Shown here piece after piece: positions 34,647-43,062 of a stretch of DNA of 64,000 nucleotides. The DNA comes from CAVVSD01 sp963757125 (GTDB taxonomy: Bacteria; Actinomycetota; Thermoleophilia; Solirubrobacterales; Solirubrobacteraceae): contig CAVWQP010000009.1 of NCBI GenBank assembly GCA_963757125.1, positions 1,426,001 through 1,490,000 of the forward strand, in the 5' to 3' direction. Position 1 is the stretch's first letter, and each line of letters opens with the position of its first letter. The notes beneath the pieces were generated by a model, which worked only from the letters and a program-made list of their open reading frames with translations, did no database searches and had not been told where the DNA came from. Both the position numbers and the translations under genes were made by a program.

Positions 34647-36204
34647 ATGCAGCACGTGCAGATCTTCGACACGACCCTGCGGGACGGCGAGCAGTCCCCT
34701 GGGATCTCGCTGAACACGACGGAGAAGCTCGAGATCGCCCATCAGCTGGCGCGCCTGGGCGTCGACGTCATCGAGGCCGGGTTCCCGATCGCCTCGCCGG
34801 GCGACTTCGAGGCCGTCCAGGCCATCGCGCGGGAGGTCAGCGGTCCAGTCATCACCGGCCTGGCGCGGGTGAACCCGGGGGACGTCGAACGTGCATGGGA
34901 GGCCGTACGCGACGCGGCACGACCTCGGATCCACACGTTCGTCTCCACGTCCGACATCCACATCGTCCATCAGCTGCAGTCCACGCGCGAGGACGTCAAG
35001 GGCCTGGCGCGGGCCGCGGTCGCGCAGGCCAAGGAGCACCTCGACGACGTCGAGTTCTCGCCGATGGACGCCACGCGCGCCGACGTCGAGTTCACCGCCG
35101 AGGTCATCCAGATCGCGCTGGACGAGGGCGCGACGGTCATCAACATCCCCGACACCGTCGGGTACACGATGCCGCACGAGTACGCCGAGTTCCTGACGCG
35201 CCTCTACGAGCTGGTGCCGAAGCTGCACGACGCGACGCTCTCCGTGCACTGCCACGACGACCTGGGCCTGGCCGTCGCCAACTCGTTCGCCGGCGTCATG
35301 GCCGGGGCGCGGCAGGTCGAGTGCGCGATCAACGGCATCGGCGAGCGCGCGGGCAACGCGTCGCTCGAGGAGATCGTGATGCTGCTGCGCACGCGCGGCG
35401 ACGCCGTCGGCTTCGACACGCGGGTCAACACCCAGGAGATCGCGCGGTCCTCGCGGCTCGTCTCGCGTCTGACCGGCTACCCGGTGCAGCCCAACAAGGC
35501 CATCGTGGGGCGCAACGCCTTCGCGCACGAGTCCGGCATCCACCAGGACGGCGTCCTGAAGGAGCGCACGACCTACGAGATCATGGACGCGCGCAGCATC
35601 GGCCTGGAGGGCAACGACCTCGTGCTGGGCAAGCACTCCGGCCGCCACGCGCTGCGCCAGGCGCTCGAGGACCTCGGGTATCCCGTCGACGGCCAGGTGC
35701 TGCGGACGGCGTTCGAGCGCTTCAAGGCGCTGGCGGACAAGAAGAAGCAGGTCACGGCGATGGACCTCGAGGCGCTCGTCACCGACGAGCTGCGCGACGA
35801 GATCTCCGGCTACGCGCCTCGAGTGGTTCGACGTCGACGCGTCCTCGCGCCGGCCGCCGCACGCCACGGTCTCGGTGACGATGCCGGACGGATCGAGCTC
35901 GGAGGGCTCGTTCACCGGCGACGGGCCGGTCGACGCGATCTTCCACGCGATCAACACCGCGACGGGGGTGGACGCGCGGCTGCGCGAGTTCCGCGTCGAC
36001 GCGGTGACGGGCGGCCAGGACGCGCTCGGCGAGGTGTCGGTGGTGCTCGAGCTCGAGGGGCGCAGCGCGTCCGGTCAGGGTGTCGCGACCGACATCCTGC
36101 AGGCGGCGGGCGTCGCCTACACGCGTGCGCTGACGGTGGTCGTCCACCGCACGCGGACCGAGGCGGAGCCCGCGCTCGCCGCGGACGCGGTCGCGACCCC
36201 CTGA
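34647..36204 (+). CDS. leuA: 2-isopropylmalate synthase, interrupted by a +1 frameshift
   Basis: LeuA condenses acetyl-CoA with 2-oxoisovalerate, the committed leucine step. The DRE-TIM barrel shows FDTTLRDGEQSPG (metal/active site), SVHCHDDLGLAVANS and NGIGERAGNASLEE. Then come the subdomains GRNAFAHESGIHQDGVLK and GKHSGRHALR. The C-terminal leucine-binding regulatory domain (DGPVDAIFHAINTATG) is in another frame: one extra C at 35817-35818, near codon 390 in the linker, breaks it; without it the protein is 518 residues. As read, translation yields a catalytic part without the feedback domain. ATG 34647 has ribosome-binding site AAGGAGAG; GTG 34578 is an alternative. Likely a sequence error. 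Confidence 0.93.
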
Positions 36205-36209
36205 GTCCC

Positions 36210-37106
36210 GTGATCCTCTGCGACGTCGGCCCGCGCGACGGGCTGCAGAACCACGACGTGACGCTGCCCCCGGAGGCGCGCGCGGAGCTGTGCCTGCGGC
36301 TCGCCGCCGCGGGCCTGCGCCGCGTGGAGGCCGGGAGCTTCGTGCACCCGGGGCGCGTCCCGCAGATGGCCGGGGCGGAGGAGGTCTTCGCCGCGCTGGC
36401 GGGCCACGACGAGGCGTCGTGGTCGGGGCTCGTGCTCAACCCGCGCGGCCTGGACCGCGCGCTGGCCGCCGGCGTCGAGGAGATCCACCTCGCGTACCCC
36501 GTCAGCGACACCTTCGGGATGCGCAACCAGGGTCAGACCGCGGCGGAGGGCGCACGGCTCGCGCAGGAGATGGTGCGGGCGGTGAAGACCGCGGGCGGGC
36601 GTGTGAACGTCACGCTGGCCGCGTCGTTCGGCTGTCCGTTCGAGGGCCCGGTCGATCCGGGCATCGTCGTCCAGCACGTCGCGCTCATCGCGGCGGCGGG
36701 CGCGGACGAGGTCATGCTCGCCGACTCGATCGGCGTCGGCGTGCCGGCCCAGGTGCGCCGCCTCGTGCCGGCGGCGCTCTCCGCGGCGGCAGGCACCCCG
36801 ATCGGCCTCCATCTCCACAACACCCGCAACACGGGCTACGCGAACGCCATCGCGGGCCTCGAGGCCGGCGCGACGCTGCTCGACGCGTCCGTCGGCGGCA
36901 TCGGCGGCTGCCCGTTCGCACCGAACGCCACGGGCAACATCGCGACCGAGGACCTCGTCTACCTCCTCGACGGCGAGGGCGTGGAGACGGGCGTCGACCT
37001 CGACGCCCTGATCGCGGTGGCGGCGTGGCTCGAGGAGCGGCTGGCGTCGCCGCTGCCGGGGCTGCTGCATCGTGCCGGGCCGTTCGTGCCGGTGGGGGTG
37101 GAGTAG
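36210..37106 (+). CDS. HMG-CoA-lyase-like (HMGL) enzyme
   Basis: The 298-residue DRE-TIM protein opens CDVGPRDGLQN and carries the lyase signature GGIGGCPFAPNATGN with the catalytic Cys, plus metal-binding HLHNTRNTGYANA. HMG-CoA lyase cleaves HMG-CoA to acetoacetate and acetyl-CoA in leucine breakdown; relatives act on other 3-hydroxyacyl-CoAs. GTG 36210 lies 5 nt after the leuA stop, so a catabolic-type lyase appears cotranscribed with the leucine-synthetic enzyme. The catabolic role is therefore not certain. Confidence 0.85.
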   Translation: MILCDVGPRDGLQNHDVTLPPEARAELCLRLAAAGLRRVEAGSFVHPGRVPQMAGAEEVFAALAGHDEASWSGLVLNPRGLDRALAAGVEEIHLAYPVSDTFGMRNQGQTAAEGARLAQEMVRAVKTAGGRVNVTLAASFGCPFEGPVDPGIVVQHVALIAAAGADEVMLADSIGVGVPAQVRRLVPAALSAAAGTPIGLHLHNTRNTGYANAIAGLEAGATLLDASVGGIGGCPFAPNATGNIATEDLVYLLDGEGVETGVDLDALIAVAAWLEERLASPLPGLLHRAGPFVPVGVE

Positions 37107-37124
37107 CTCCGCTCGACCGGCGAC

Positions 37125-37156
37125 GACCTGCGCCCCACCCGAGCGGAGCGCAGGTC
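37125..37156. terminator. bidirectional hairpin between convergent lyase and M1 peptidase genes
   Basis: GACCTGCGC (37125-37133) pairs with GCGCAGGTC (37148-37156). An alternative nested pairing, GCTCCGCTC (from about 37106) with GAGCGGAGC (from 37141), is also perfect. Both lie in the 64-bp convergent gap, which has no other content. Confidence 0.6.
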
Positions 37157-37170
37157 CCGCCGCGACCGTC

Positions 37171-38703
37171 CTACGCCGCCGGCACCGGCTCCGGCGCCGT
37201 GACCGGATCGACCGTCCAGTCCGGGTGCCCCGGCATGGCCGGCGTGGTCTCGTCGTAGAGCCACGCGTGCAGGAACGGGCCGACGTCGCGGCCGGCGACC
37301 TTCGACGCCAGGGCGATGAAGTCGGCGGTGCTCGCCACGCCGTTCTCGTACCTGCTCACCCACGCGCGCTCGAGCGCGTCGAACGCGTCCGTGCCGATCT
37401 CCTGGCGCAGCGCATACAGCACGAGCGCGCCGCCCTCGTACACGTTCGGGCTGAACAGGCCGGTCAGCGTGCCGTCCGGCGGCACCGCGACCGGGCCGTA
37501 CTGCGCGCGGTAGTTGTCGCCCGCGGCGTACGCGGCGCGCATGTAGCCCTCGATGTCCGCGTAGCCCTCCTCGCCGAACAGCCCGGCGCTGTCCTCCGCG
37601 AGCTGGCCGTGCTCCTCGGCGTAGTTGATCTCGTACCAGGTCGCGTGGCCCTCGTTGAGCCAGATGTCGCTCCACTCGTACGGCGCGACGCTGTCGCCGA
37701 ACCATTGGTGGGAGAGCTCGTGGACCATGGTCGGCTCCCACACGCCCTGCGGCAGCTGGGTGAACCAGGTGAGGCCGTACACCGACAGCGTCTGGGTCTC
37801 CAGCGCGAACGGGATGTCATCCACGACGAGCGACCCGTAGATGCCGAACGGGTACTGGCCGACGCGCGCCTGCATCCAGGGGATGTGCGCCGTGACCGTC
37901 GACAGCGCCGGGTCGAGCTGCGCGGTCAGCCGCTTCGGGGTCACATCGCGCACGGTGACGCCGTCCACCGCGCCGCGCTCGGTGACGTCGTAGTCGCCCG
38001 CGGCGATCTGGACGAGCTCGGTCGCCATCGGCTGGCGAAGGTCGTAGTTCCACACGGTCCGGCCGGGCTCGGGCGTCGTCTTGGACACGAGGTCGCCGTT
38101 GGCCACCGCGGTCACCCCGTCGGGGACGTCGAGGTGGAACGTGAACGTCGCCTTGTCGCGCGGGTGGTCGTTGGACGGCAGGAACAGGTGCGCGAAGTTC
38201 GGCTGCGCGGCCGTCGCCGTTCCGTCGGGCGTGTAGAAGAACGCCGACGAGGAGTCGACCTCGGGATCGACGGCTGTCGGCGTCGCCGTGTACCGGGCCA
38301 CCACGACGCGGAACCTCGCGCCCTTGTGGATCGGCTTCTCGGGCGTGATGACGATGTCCTCGCCGTCCTGGACGACGGCCGCCGGGCGGCCGTTCACCGC
38401 GACGGCGCCGTAGCTCGTCCCCGCCCAGTCCAGGTCGAAGCTCGACAGCGACTGGGTCGCCTTCGCATCGATCGTCACGGTCCCCGTGACCGGGCTCGCC
38501 GGCGCGGCCACCGGATAGCGCCACGCGACGTCGTAGTGCCAGACGTCATAGCCGCCGTTGCCCAACGTGGGGTAGAGGCGGTCACCGATCCCGGCGGCTC
38601 CCGGACTCGGTGGCTGGCCGCCCGCGGCGGCGACGCCCGGCAGTGCCAGGGCAGCAACGATGGCGCCGGCGACGATCGCTGCGCGCGCAGTTCGGAGGAA
38701 CAT
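37171..38703 (-). CDS. secreted M1-family metallopeptidase
   Basis: The 510-residue protein has a signal peptide (about 1-27, cleaved near AAAGG) and M1 aminopeptidase domains. An N-terminal beta domain is followed by the zinc site HELSHQWFGDS (about 328-338), with the third ligand Glu in WLNEGHATW about 19 residues on. It lacks the large C-terminal helical domain of PepN, as do other actinobacterial secreted M1 peptidases. The canonical GxMEN exopeptidase motif is replaced by PFALETQT, so strict aminopeptidase action is uncertain. It probably digests peptides outside the cell. The start at ATG 38703 gives the best signal peptide. Confidence 0.88.
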   Translation of the reverse strand: MFLRTARAAIVAGAIVAALALPGVAAAGGQPPSPGAAGIGDRLYPTLGNGGYDVWHYDVAWRYPVAAPASPVTGTVTIDAKATQSLSSFDLDWAGTSYGAVAVNGRPAAVVQDGEDIVITPEKPIHKGARFRVVVARYTATPTAVDPEVDSSSAFFYTPDGTATAAQPNFAHLFLPSNDHPRDKATFTFHLDVPDGVTAVANGDLVSKTTPEPGRTVWNYDLRQPMATELVQIAAGDYDVTERGAVDGVTVRDVTPKRLTAQLDPALSTVTAHIPWMQARVGQYPFGIYGSLVVDDIPFALETQTLSVYGLTWFTQLPQGVWEPTMVHELSHQWFGDSVAPYEWSDIWLNEGHATWYEINYAEEHGQLAEDSAGLFGEEGYADIEGYMRAAYAAGDNYRAQYGPVAVPPDGTLTGLFSPNVYEGGALVLYALRQEIGTDAFDALERAWVSRYENGVASTADFIALASKVAGRDVGPFLHAWLYDETTPAMPGHPDWTVDPVTAPEPVPAA

Positions 38704-38754
38704 GTGCGCATGCTCTCTGGTTCGTGACGATCGCAACGCGCCAAACGCCGCCGA

Positions 38755-38776
38755 TTACGCTCGTATGCGATAACGT
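38755..38776 (+). promoter_or_regulatory. candidate operator and -10 region upstream of the XRE-cupin gene
   Basis: TTACGC-TCGTAT-GCGATAA (38755-38773) is an imperfect dyad in the 83-bp gap between the divergent M1 peptidase and the regulator. It overlaps a TAACGT hexamer (38771-38776) 10 nt before GTG 38787. Autoregulation by the XRE protein is a reasonable guess. Confidence 0.35.
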
Positions 38777-38786
38777 ACGCGCCGCC

Positions 38787-39368
38787 GTGGCCGCCCCCTC
38801 CGTCACCGACGTCCCCATCGGCCGGCGCATCCGGGCGCTGCGCGAGCACATGGACCTGAGCCTGCGCGATCTCGCGGGGCGCTCCGGCGTCTCCGCGCCG
38901 ATGCTCAGCCAGGTCGAGCGGGGGGAGACGAGCCCGACCCTGCAGGTGGCGCAGCGGATCGCCGCGGGACTGGACCTCAGGCTCAGCCAGCTGCTGCGCC
39001 TCGACGAGTCCGGCGCCGTCTCGATCACCCGTGCGCGGGAGCGCCGTCAGGGCGGGACGGCGGGCCACAGCTACGAGGTCCTGACGCCACCGGAGCCCGG
39101 CCAGCGCGCCGAGCTCTCGCGCCACGTCCTCGCACCGGGCGCCGCCACCGGCGGCCCCGGCGACCCCCCGATCCACGAGCCAGGCGCCCGCGAGGTGGCC
39201 TTCGTGGACACGGGCGACGTCGTCCTCGACATCGACGGCGAGCGCCACCCGCTCGCCGAGGGCGACTGCGTCACGTTCGACGCCGACCTTCCCCATCACT
39301 TCGAGAACCCCGGCGAGGGCGAGGCCGTGCTGCTCGCCGTCGTCGCCGCCGGCCTGCGGAGGAGCTGA
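38787..39368 (+). CDS. XRE-family regulator with C-terminal cupin domain
   Basis: The 193-residue protein has an N-terminal helix-turn-helix (about 10-65: IGRRIRALREHMDLSLRDLA then SAPMLSQVERGETSPTLQVA) and a C-terminal cupin barrel (about 110-190: REVAFVDTGDVVLDIDGERH, DADLPHHFENPG). These regulators sense a small ligand in the cupin and bind DNA through the HTH. It sits 5 nt before leuC in the same direction, so it heads the leuCD-leuB-ilvE-cimA operon and may control it. The effector is unknown. GTG 38787 is the best start near the HTH. Confidence 0.9.
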   Translation: MAAPSVTDVPIGRRIRALREHMDLSLRDLAGRSGVSAPMLSQVERGETSPTLQVAQRIAAGLDLRLSQLLRLDESGAVSITRARERRQGGTAGHSYEVLTPPEPGQRAELSRHVLAPGAATGGPGDPPIHEPGAREVAFVDTGDVVLDIDGERHPLAEGDCVTFDADLPHHFENPGEGEAVLLAVVAAGLRRS

Positions 39369-39373
39369 CCCAC

Positions 39374-40729
39374 ATGTCCCAACCGACCACGCTGTTCGAG
39401 AAGATCTGGCAGCGCCACGAGGTGGCGCCCGACCTCATCTACATCGACCTCCACCTCGTCCACGAGGTCACGAGCCCACAGGCGTTCGACGGCCTGCGGA
39501 TGGCGGGCCGCAAGGTCCGCCGCCCGGACCGCACGCTCGCCACCGCCGACCACAACGTCCCGACCGACGGCACGATGACCGCCGACCGCATCAAGGACCA
39601 GCTCAGCCGCGTCCAGGTCGAGACGCTCGAGGCCAACTGCGAGGAGTTCGGCGTGCCGCTCTTCTCGCTCGGCAGCGAGCACCAGGGCATCGTGCACGTC
39701 ATCGGCCCCGAGCTGGGCGTCACCCAGCCGGGCATGACGATCGTCTGCGGCGACAGCCACACCGCGACGCACGGCGCGTTCGGAGCGCTCGCCTTCGGCA
39801 TCGGGACGAGCGAGGTCGAGCACGTCCTCGCCACCCAGTGCCTCGTGCAGCACAAGCCCAAGTCGATGCGCATCAACTACGTCGGCTCGATGGGCAACGG
39901 CGTCACCGCCAAGGACCTCATCCTCGCGACGATCGGCCAGATGGGCGTCGCGGGCGCGGCCGGCCACGTGGTCGAGTTCTCGGGCGACGTCATCCGCGGG
40001 CTCTCGATGGAGGGCCGCATGACGATCTGCAACATGACCATCGAGGGCGGCGGCCGCGCGGGCATGATCGCGCCGGACGAGACGACCTTCGGCTGGGTCC
40101 GCGACCACGGCGGCACGGTGCAGGAGGACTGGCACGAGCTGTTCACCGACGAGGGCGCGACGTTCGACAAGGAGATCACCGTCGACGTCGACGCGATCAG
40201 CCCCCAGGTCACATGGGGCACGAACCCGGAGATGGTCATCGGCGTCGCCGATGCGGTGCCGGAGCCCCAGGACGACGGCGACGAGCGCGCGCTGCACTAC
40301 ATGGGCCTCGAACCCGGGACGCCGATGGTCGAGTTGAAGCTCGACCGCGTCTTCATCGGCTCGTGCACGAACTCGCGGATCGGCGACCTGCGCGAGGCCG
40401 CGTCGGTCGTGAAGGGCCGCAAGGTCGCCTCGCACGTCAACGCGATGGTCGTCCCCGGCTCCGCCCTCGTGAAGGCGCAGGCCGAGGAGGAGGGGCTCGA
40501 CGAGGTCTTCCGCGCGGCCGGCTTCGACTGGCGCGGCGCGGGCTGCTCGATGTGCCTGGGCATGAACCCGGACATCGCCGCCCCCGGCGAGCGCGTCGCC
40601 TCCACGAGCAACCGCAACTTCGAGGGCCGGCAGGGCAAGGGCGCCCGCTCGCACCTCGTCTCGCCTCGGATGGCGGCCGCCGCCGCCATCGAGGGCCACT
40701 TCGTCGACATCAGGACGTGGGAGTCATGA
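39374..40729 (+). CDS. leuC: 3-isopropylmalate dehydratase, large subunit
   Basis: LeuC with LeuD isomerizes 2- to 3-isopropylmalate through an aconitase-type 4Fe-4S cluster. The 451-residue protein opens TLFEKIWQRHEV and shows TADHNVPT, CGDSHTATHGAFG, and the cluster cysteines in GSCTNSRIGDL and GCSMCLGMN. SNRNFEGRQGKGARSHL closes it. The stop overlaps the leuD ATG (ATGA). The GGAGG ribosome-binding site lies at the end of the regulator gene. Confidence 0.98.
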   Translation: MSQPTTLFEKIWQRHEVAPDLIYIDLHLVHEVTSPQAFDGLRMAGRKVRRPDRTLATADHNVPTDGTMTADRIKDQLSRVQVETLEANCEEFGVPLFSLGSEHQGIVHVIGPELGVTQPGMTIVCGDSHTATHGAFGALAFGIGTSEVEHVLATQCLVQHKPKSMRINYVGSMGNGVTAKDLILATIGQMGVAGAAGHVVEFSGDVIRGLSMEGRMTICNMTIEGGGRAGMIAPDETTFGWVRDHGGTVQEDWHELFTDEGATFDKEITVDVDAISPQVTWGTNPEMVIGVADAVPEPQDDGDERALHYMGLEPGTPMVELKLDRVFIGSCTNSRIGDLREAASVVKGRKVASHVNAMVVPGSALVKAQAEEEGLDEVFRAAGFDWRGAGCSMCLGMNPDIAAPGERVASTSNRNFEGRQGKGARSHLVSPRMAAAAAIEGHFVDIRTWES

Positions 40730-41292
40730 AAGCCATCGAGACGATCACCGGGCGCGTGTCGGTGCTGATGCGCGACGACATCGACACCGACCAGATCATC
40801 CCCAAGCAGTTCCTCAAGCGGGTCGAGCGCACCGGCTTCGGCGAGTTCCTCTTCTACGACTGGGCGAAGGAGCCCGACTGGGACCTGCCGGTCAACCAGG
40901 TGCTCGTGGCGGGCAGGAACTTCGGCTGCGGCTCCAGCCGCGAGCACGCGCCGTGGGCGCTGGAGGACTACGGGTTCCGCGCGATCATCGCGCCGTCGTT
41001 CGCCGACATCTTCAAGTCGAACTGCACGAAGGTCGGGCTGCTGCCGGTGCAGCTCACGAAGGACGAGGTCGTCGCGATCGCCGAGGCCGGGGAGTGCCAG
41101 GTCGACCTCGCGTCGCAGGAGGTCCGGTGGCCGGGCGGGACGGCGTCGTTCGACATCGACCCCAACATCAAGCACCGGCTGCTCAACGGCCTCGACGACA
41201 TCGGCGAGACGCTGCAGCTCGGCGACGCGATCGACGCGTTCGAGGCCGACCGCCAGCAGCCGTCGAAGCCGACCACCGCGCTCGTCTCGTGA
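40726..41292 (+). CDS. leuD: 3-isopropylmalate dehydratase, small subunit
   Basis: The 188-residue swivel-domain subunit completes the LeuCD enzyme. Motifs DDIDTDQIIPKQFLKR and GRNFGCGSSREHAPWAL, and the tail FDIDPNIKHRLLNGLDDI, are those of bacterial LeuD. It is coupled to leuC upstream and to the methyltransferase gene downstream by GTGA. Confidence 0.98.
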   Translation: MKAIETITGRVSVLMRDDIDTDQIIPKQFLKRVERTGFGEFLFYDWAKEPDWDLPVNQVLVAGRNFGCGSSREHAPWALEDYGFRAIIAPSFADIFKSNCTKVGLLPVQLTKDEVVAIAEAGECQVDLASQEVRWPGGTASFDIDPNIKHRLLNGLDDIGETLQLGDAIDAFEADRQQPSKPTTALVS

Positions 41293-42026
41293 GTACGCGC
41301 ACGTGGGACGCGGCGACGTACGACCGCGTCTCCGCCCCGCAGGTCTCCTGGTCGGAGGCGATCCTCGACCGCCTCGAGCTGCAGGGTGACGAGCTCGTGC
41401 TCGACGCCGGCTGCGGCTCCGGTCGCGTCACGGACCTGTTGCTGCAGCGTCTGCCGCAGGGCCGCGTCATCGCGCTGGACGCCGACGCCGACATGGTCCG
41501 CGCGACGCGTGAGCGCTTCGCCGGCGACCCGCGCGTCGAGGTCGTCCACCAGAGCCTCAGCGAGATGGAGCTGGCTGAGCCGGTCGACGCCGTGTTCTCC
41601 GGCGCGACGTTCCACTGGGTCCTCGACCACGATGAGCTGTTCGCGCGCATCGGCCGTGCCACCAAGCCCGGCGGGCGCATCAGCGCGCAGTGCGGGGGCG
41701 AGGGCAACATCGCCCACGTCAAGGGGATCGCCGACCGGCTGTACCCCGGCGAGCCGCCGCACACCTGGAAGTACGCCGGCACGGAGGAGACCCGTGAGCG
41801 CCTCGAGCACAACGGGTTCACCGACGTGCAGACGTGGCTGCAGCCGGCGCCGATCACCCCGCCGGAGCCGCTCACCTTCCTCGGCGACGTGATCCTCGGG
41901 CCGTACGTGCAGCTCCTGCCCGAGGCCGAGCGCATGCCGTTCGCGCAGAGCGTTCTGGACGAGCTCGACGACCCGCCGGTCCTCGACTACGTCCGCCTGA
42001 ACATCGTCGCCCGAAAGGCCGCCTGA
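41289..42026 (+). CDS. SAM-dependent methyltransferase embedded in the leucine operon (Tam/Tmt-like?)
   Basis: The 245-residue class I methyltransferase has motif I LVLDAGCGSGRVTD, acidic LDADADMV and a segment FSGATFHWVLDHDELFARI that resembles trans-aconitate methyltransferases. It lies between leuD and leuB with overlapping or abutting ends, so it is made together with the isopropylmalate enzymes. Yeast Tmt1 methylates 3-isopropylmalate and trans-aconitate, by-products of such isomerases, so an analogous role is attractive. The family is broad, and a different carboxylate or an unrelated substrate cannot be excluded. Confidence 0.78.
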   Translation: MSTRTWDAATYDRVSAPQVSWSEAILDRLELQGDELVLDAGCGSGRVTDLLLQRLPQGRVIALDADADMVRATRERFAGDPRVEVVHQSLSEMELAEPVDAVFSGATFHWVLDHDELFARIGRATKPGGRISAQCGGEGNIAHVKGIADRLYPGEPPHTWKYAGTEETRERLEHNGFTDVQTWLQPAPITPPEPLTFLGDVILGPYVQLLPEAERMPFAQSVLDELDDPPVLDYVRLNIVARKAA

Positions 42027-43061
42027 ATGCCCCACGTCGTCGTCCTGCCCGGAGACGGGATCGGCCCGGAGGTCGCCGCCCCGGCGGTGGCGATCCTCCA
42101 GCAGCTCGTCCCGGACGTCACGACCGAGGAGCAGCTCTTCGGCGGCGCGTCGATCGACGCGAACGGCACGGCGCTCACCGACGACGTCCTCGCCGCGTGC
42201 ACGGCGTCGGACGCCGTGCTCCTGGCGGCCGTGGGCGGGCCGAAGTGGGACACCACCGACCCGTCCAAGCCGCGTCCCGAGCAGGGCCTGCTCGGCCTGC
42301 GGAAGGGCATGGGCCTGTACGCGAACCTCCGTCCGGTCCGCCCGGTCCCGGCGCTCTACGACGCCAGCCCGCTCAAGCGCGAGGTCATCGAGGGCACCGA
42401 CCTGCTCGTCGTCCGCGAGCTGACCGGCGGCATCTACTTCGGCGAGAAGACGCGCACCGAGGACAGCGCGAGCGACCTCTGCGCCTACACCGTCACCGAG
42501 ATCGACCGCATCGCGCGGACCGCCTTCGGCGCCGCGCGGCGCAAGGTCACGAGCGTCGACAAGGCCAACGTCCTGGAGACCTCGCGGCTGTGGCGCGCGA
42601 CGGTCGTCGACGTCGCCGCGGACTTCGACGTCCCGCTCGAGCACGTGCTCGTCGACAACGCCGCGATGCAGCTCGTCTCCAACCCGAGCGACTTCGACGT
42701 CATCGTCACCGAGAACATGTTCGGCGACATCCTCAGCGACGAGGCCGCGATGATCACGGGCTCGATCGGGATGCTGCCGAGCGCGTCGCTCGGGGAGCCC
42801 GGCACCCCCGGGATGTTCGAGCCCGTGCACGGTTCGGCGCCGGACATCGCGGGCCAGGGGATCGCCAACCCGCTGGCGATGTTCCTCTCGGTCGCGATGT
42901 TGCTGCGCCATGGCCTCGGTTTGGATTCCGAGGCGGCCGCCCTAGAATCGGCCGTGGACTCGGCTCTGCGCGACGGGCTGCGCACCCGCGATCTGGGAGG
43001 CGACGCCACAACCGAGCAGGCCACCCAGGCAGTCCTCGACCACCTGCACCAAGGGAGCTGA
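42027..43061 (+). CDS. leuB: 3-isopropylmalate dehydrogenase
   Basis: LeuB oxidatively decarboxylates 3-isopropylmalate to 2-oxoisocaproate with NAD and Mg/Mn. The 344-residue protein starts VVVLPGDGIGPEV, has the substrate arginines (YANLRPVRP, VVRELTGGIYFG), metal aspartates in ENMFGDILSDEAA, and the NAD loop EPVHGSAPDIAGQGIANP. It matches the short actinobacterial form. It abuts the methyltransferase and is followed after one base by ilvE. Confidence 0.98.
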   Translation: MPHVVVLPGDGIGPEVAAPAVAILQQLVPDVTTEEQLFGGASIDANGTALTDDVLAACTASDAVLLAAVGGPKWDTTDPSKPRPEQGLLGLRKGMGLYANLRPVRPVPALYDASPLKREVIEGTDLLVVRELTGGIYFGEKTRTEDSASDLCAYTVTEIDRIARTAFGAARRKVTSVDKANVLETSRLWRATVVDVAADFDVPLEHVLVDNAAMQLVSNPSDFDVIVTENMFGDILSDEAAMITGSIGMLPSASLGEPGTPGMFEPVHGSAPDIAGQGIANPLAMFLSVAMLLRHGLGLDSEAAALESAVDSALRDGLRTRDLGGDATTEQATQAVLDHLHQGS

Positions 43062-43062
43062 C

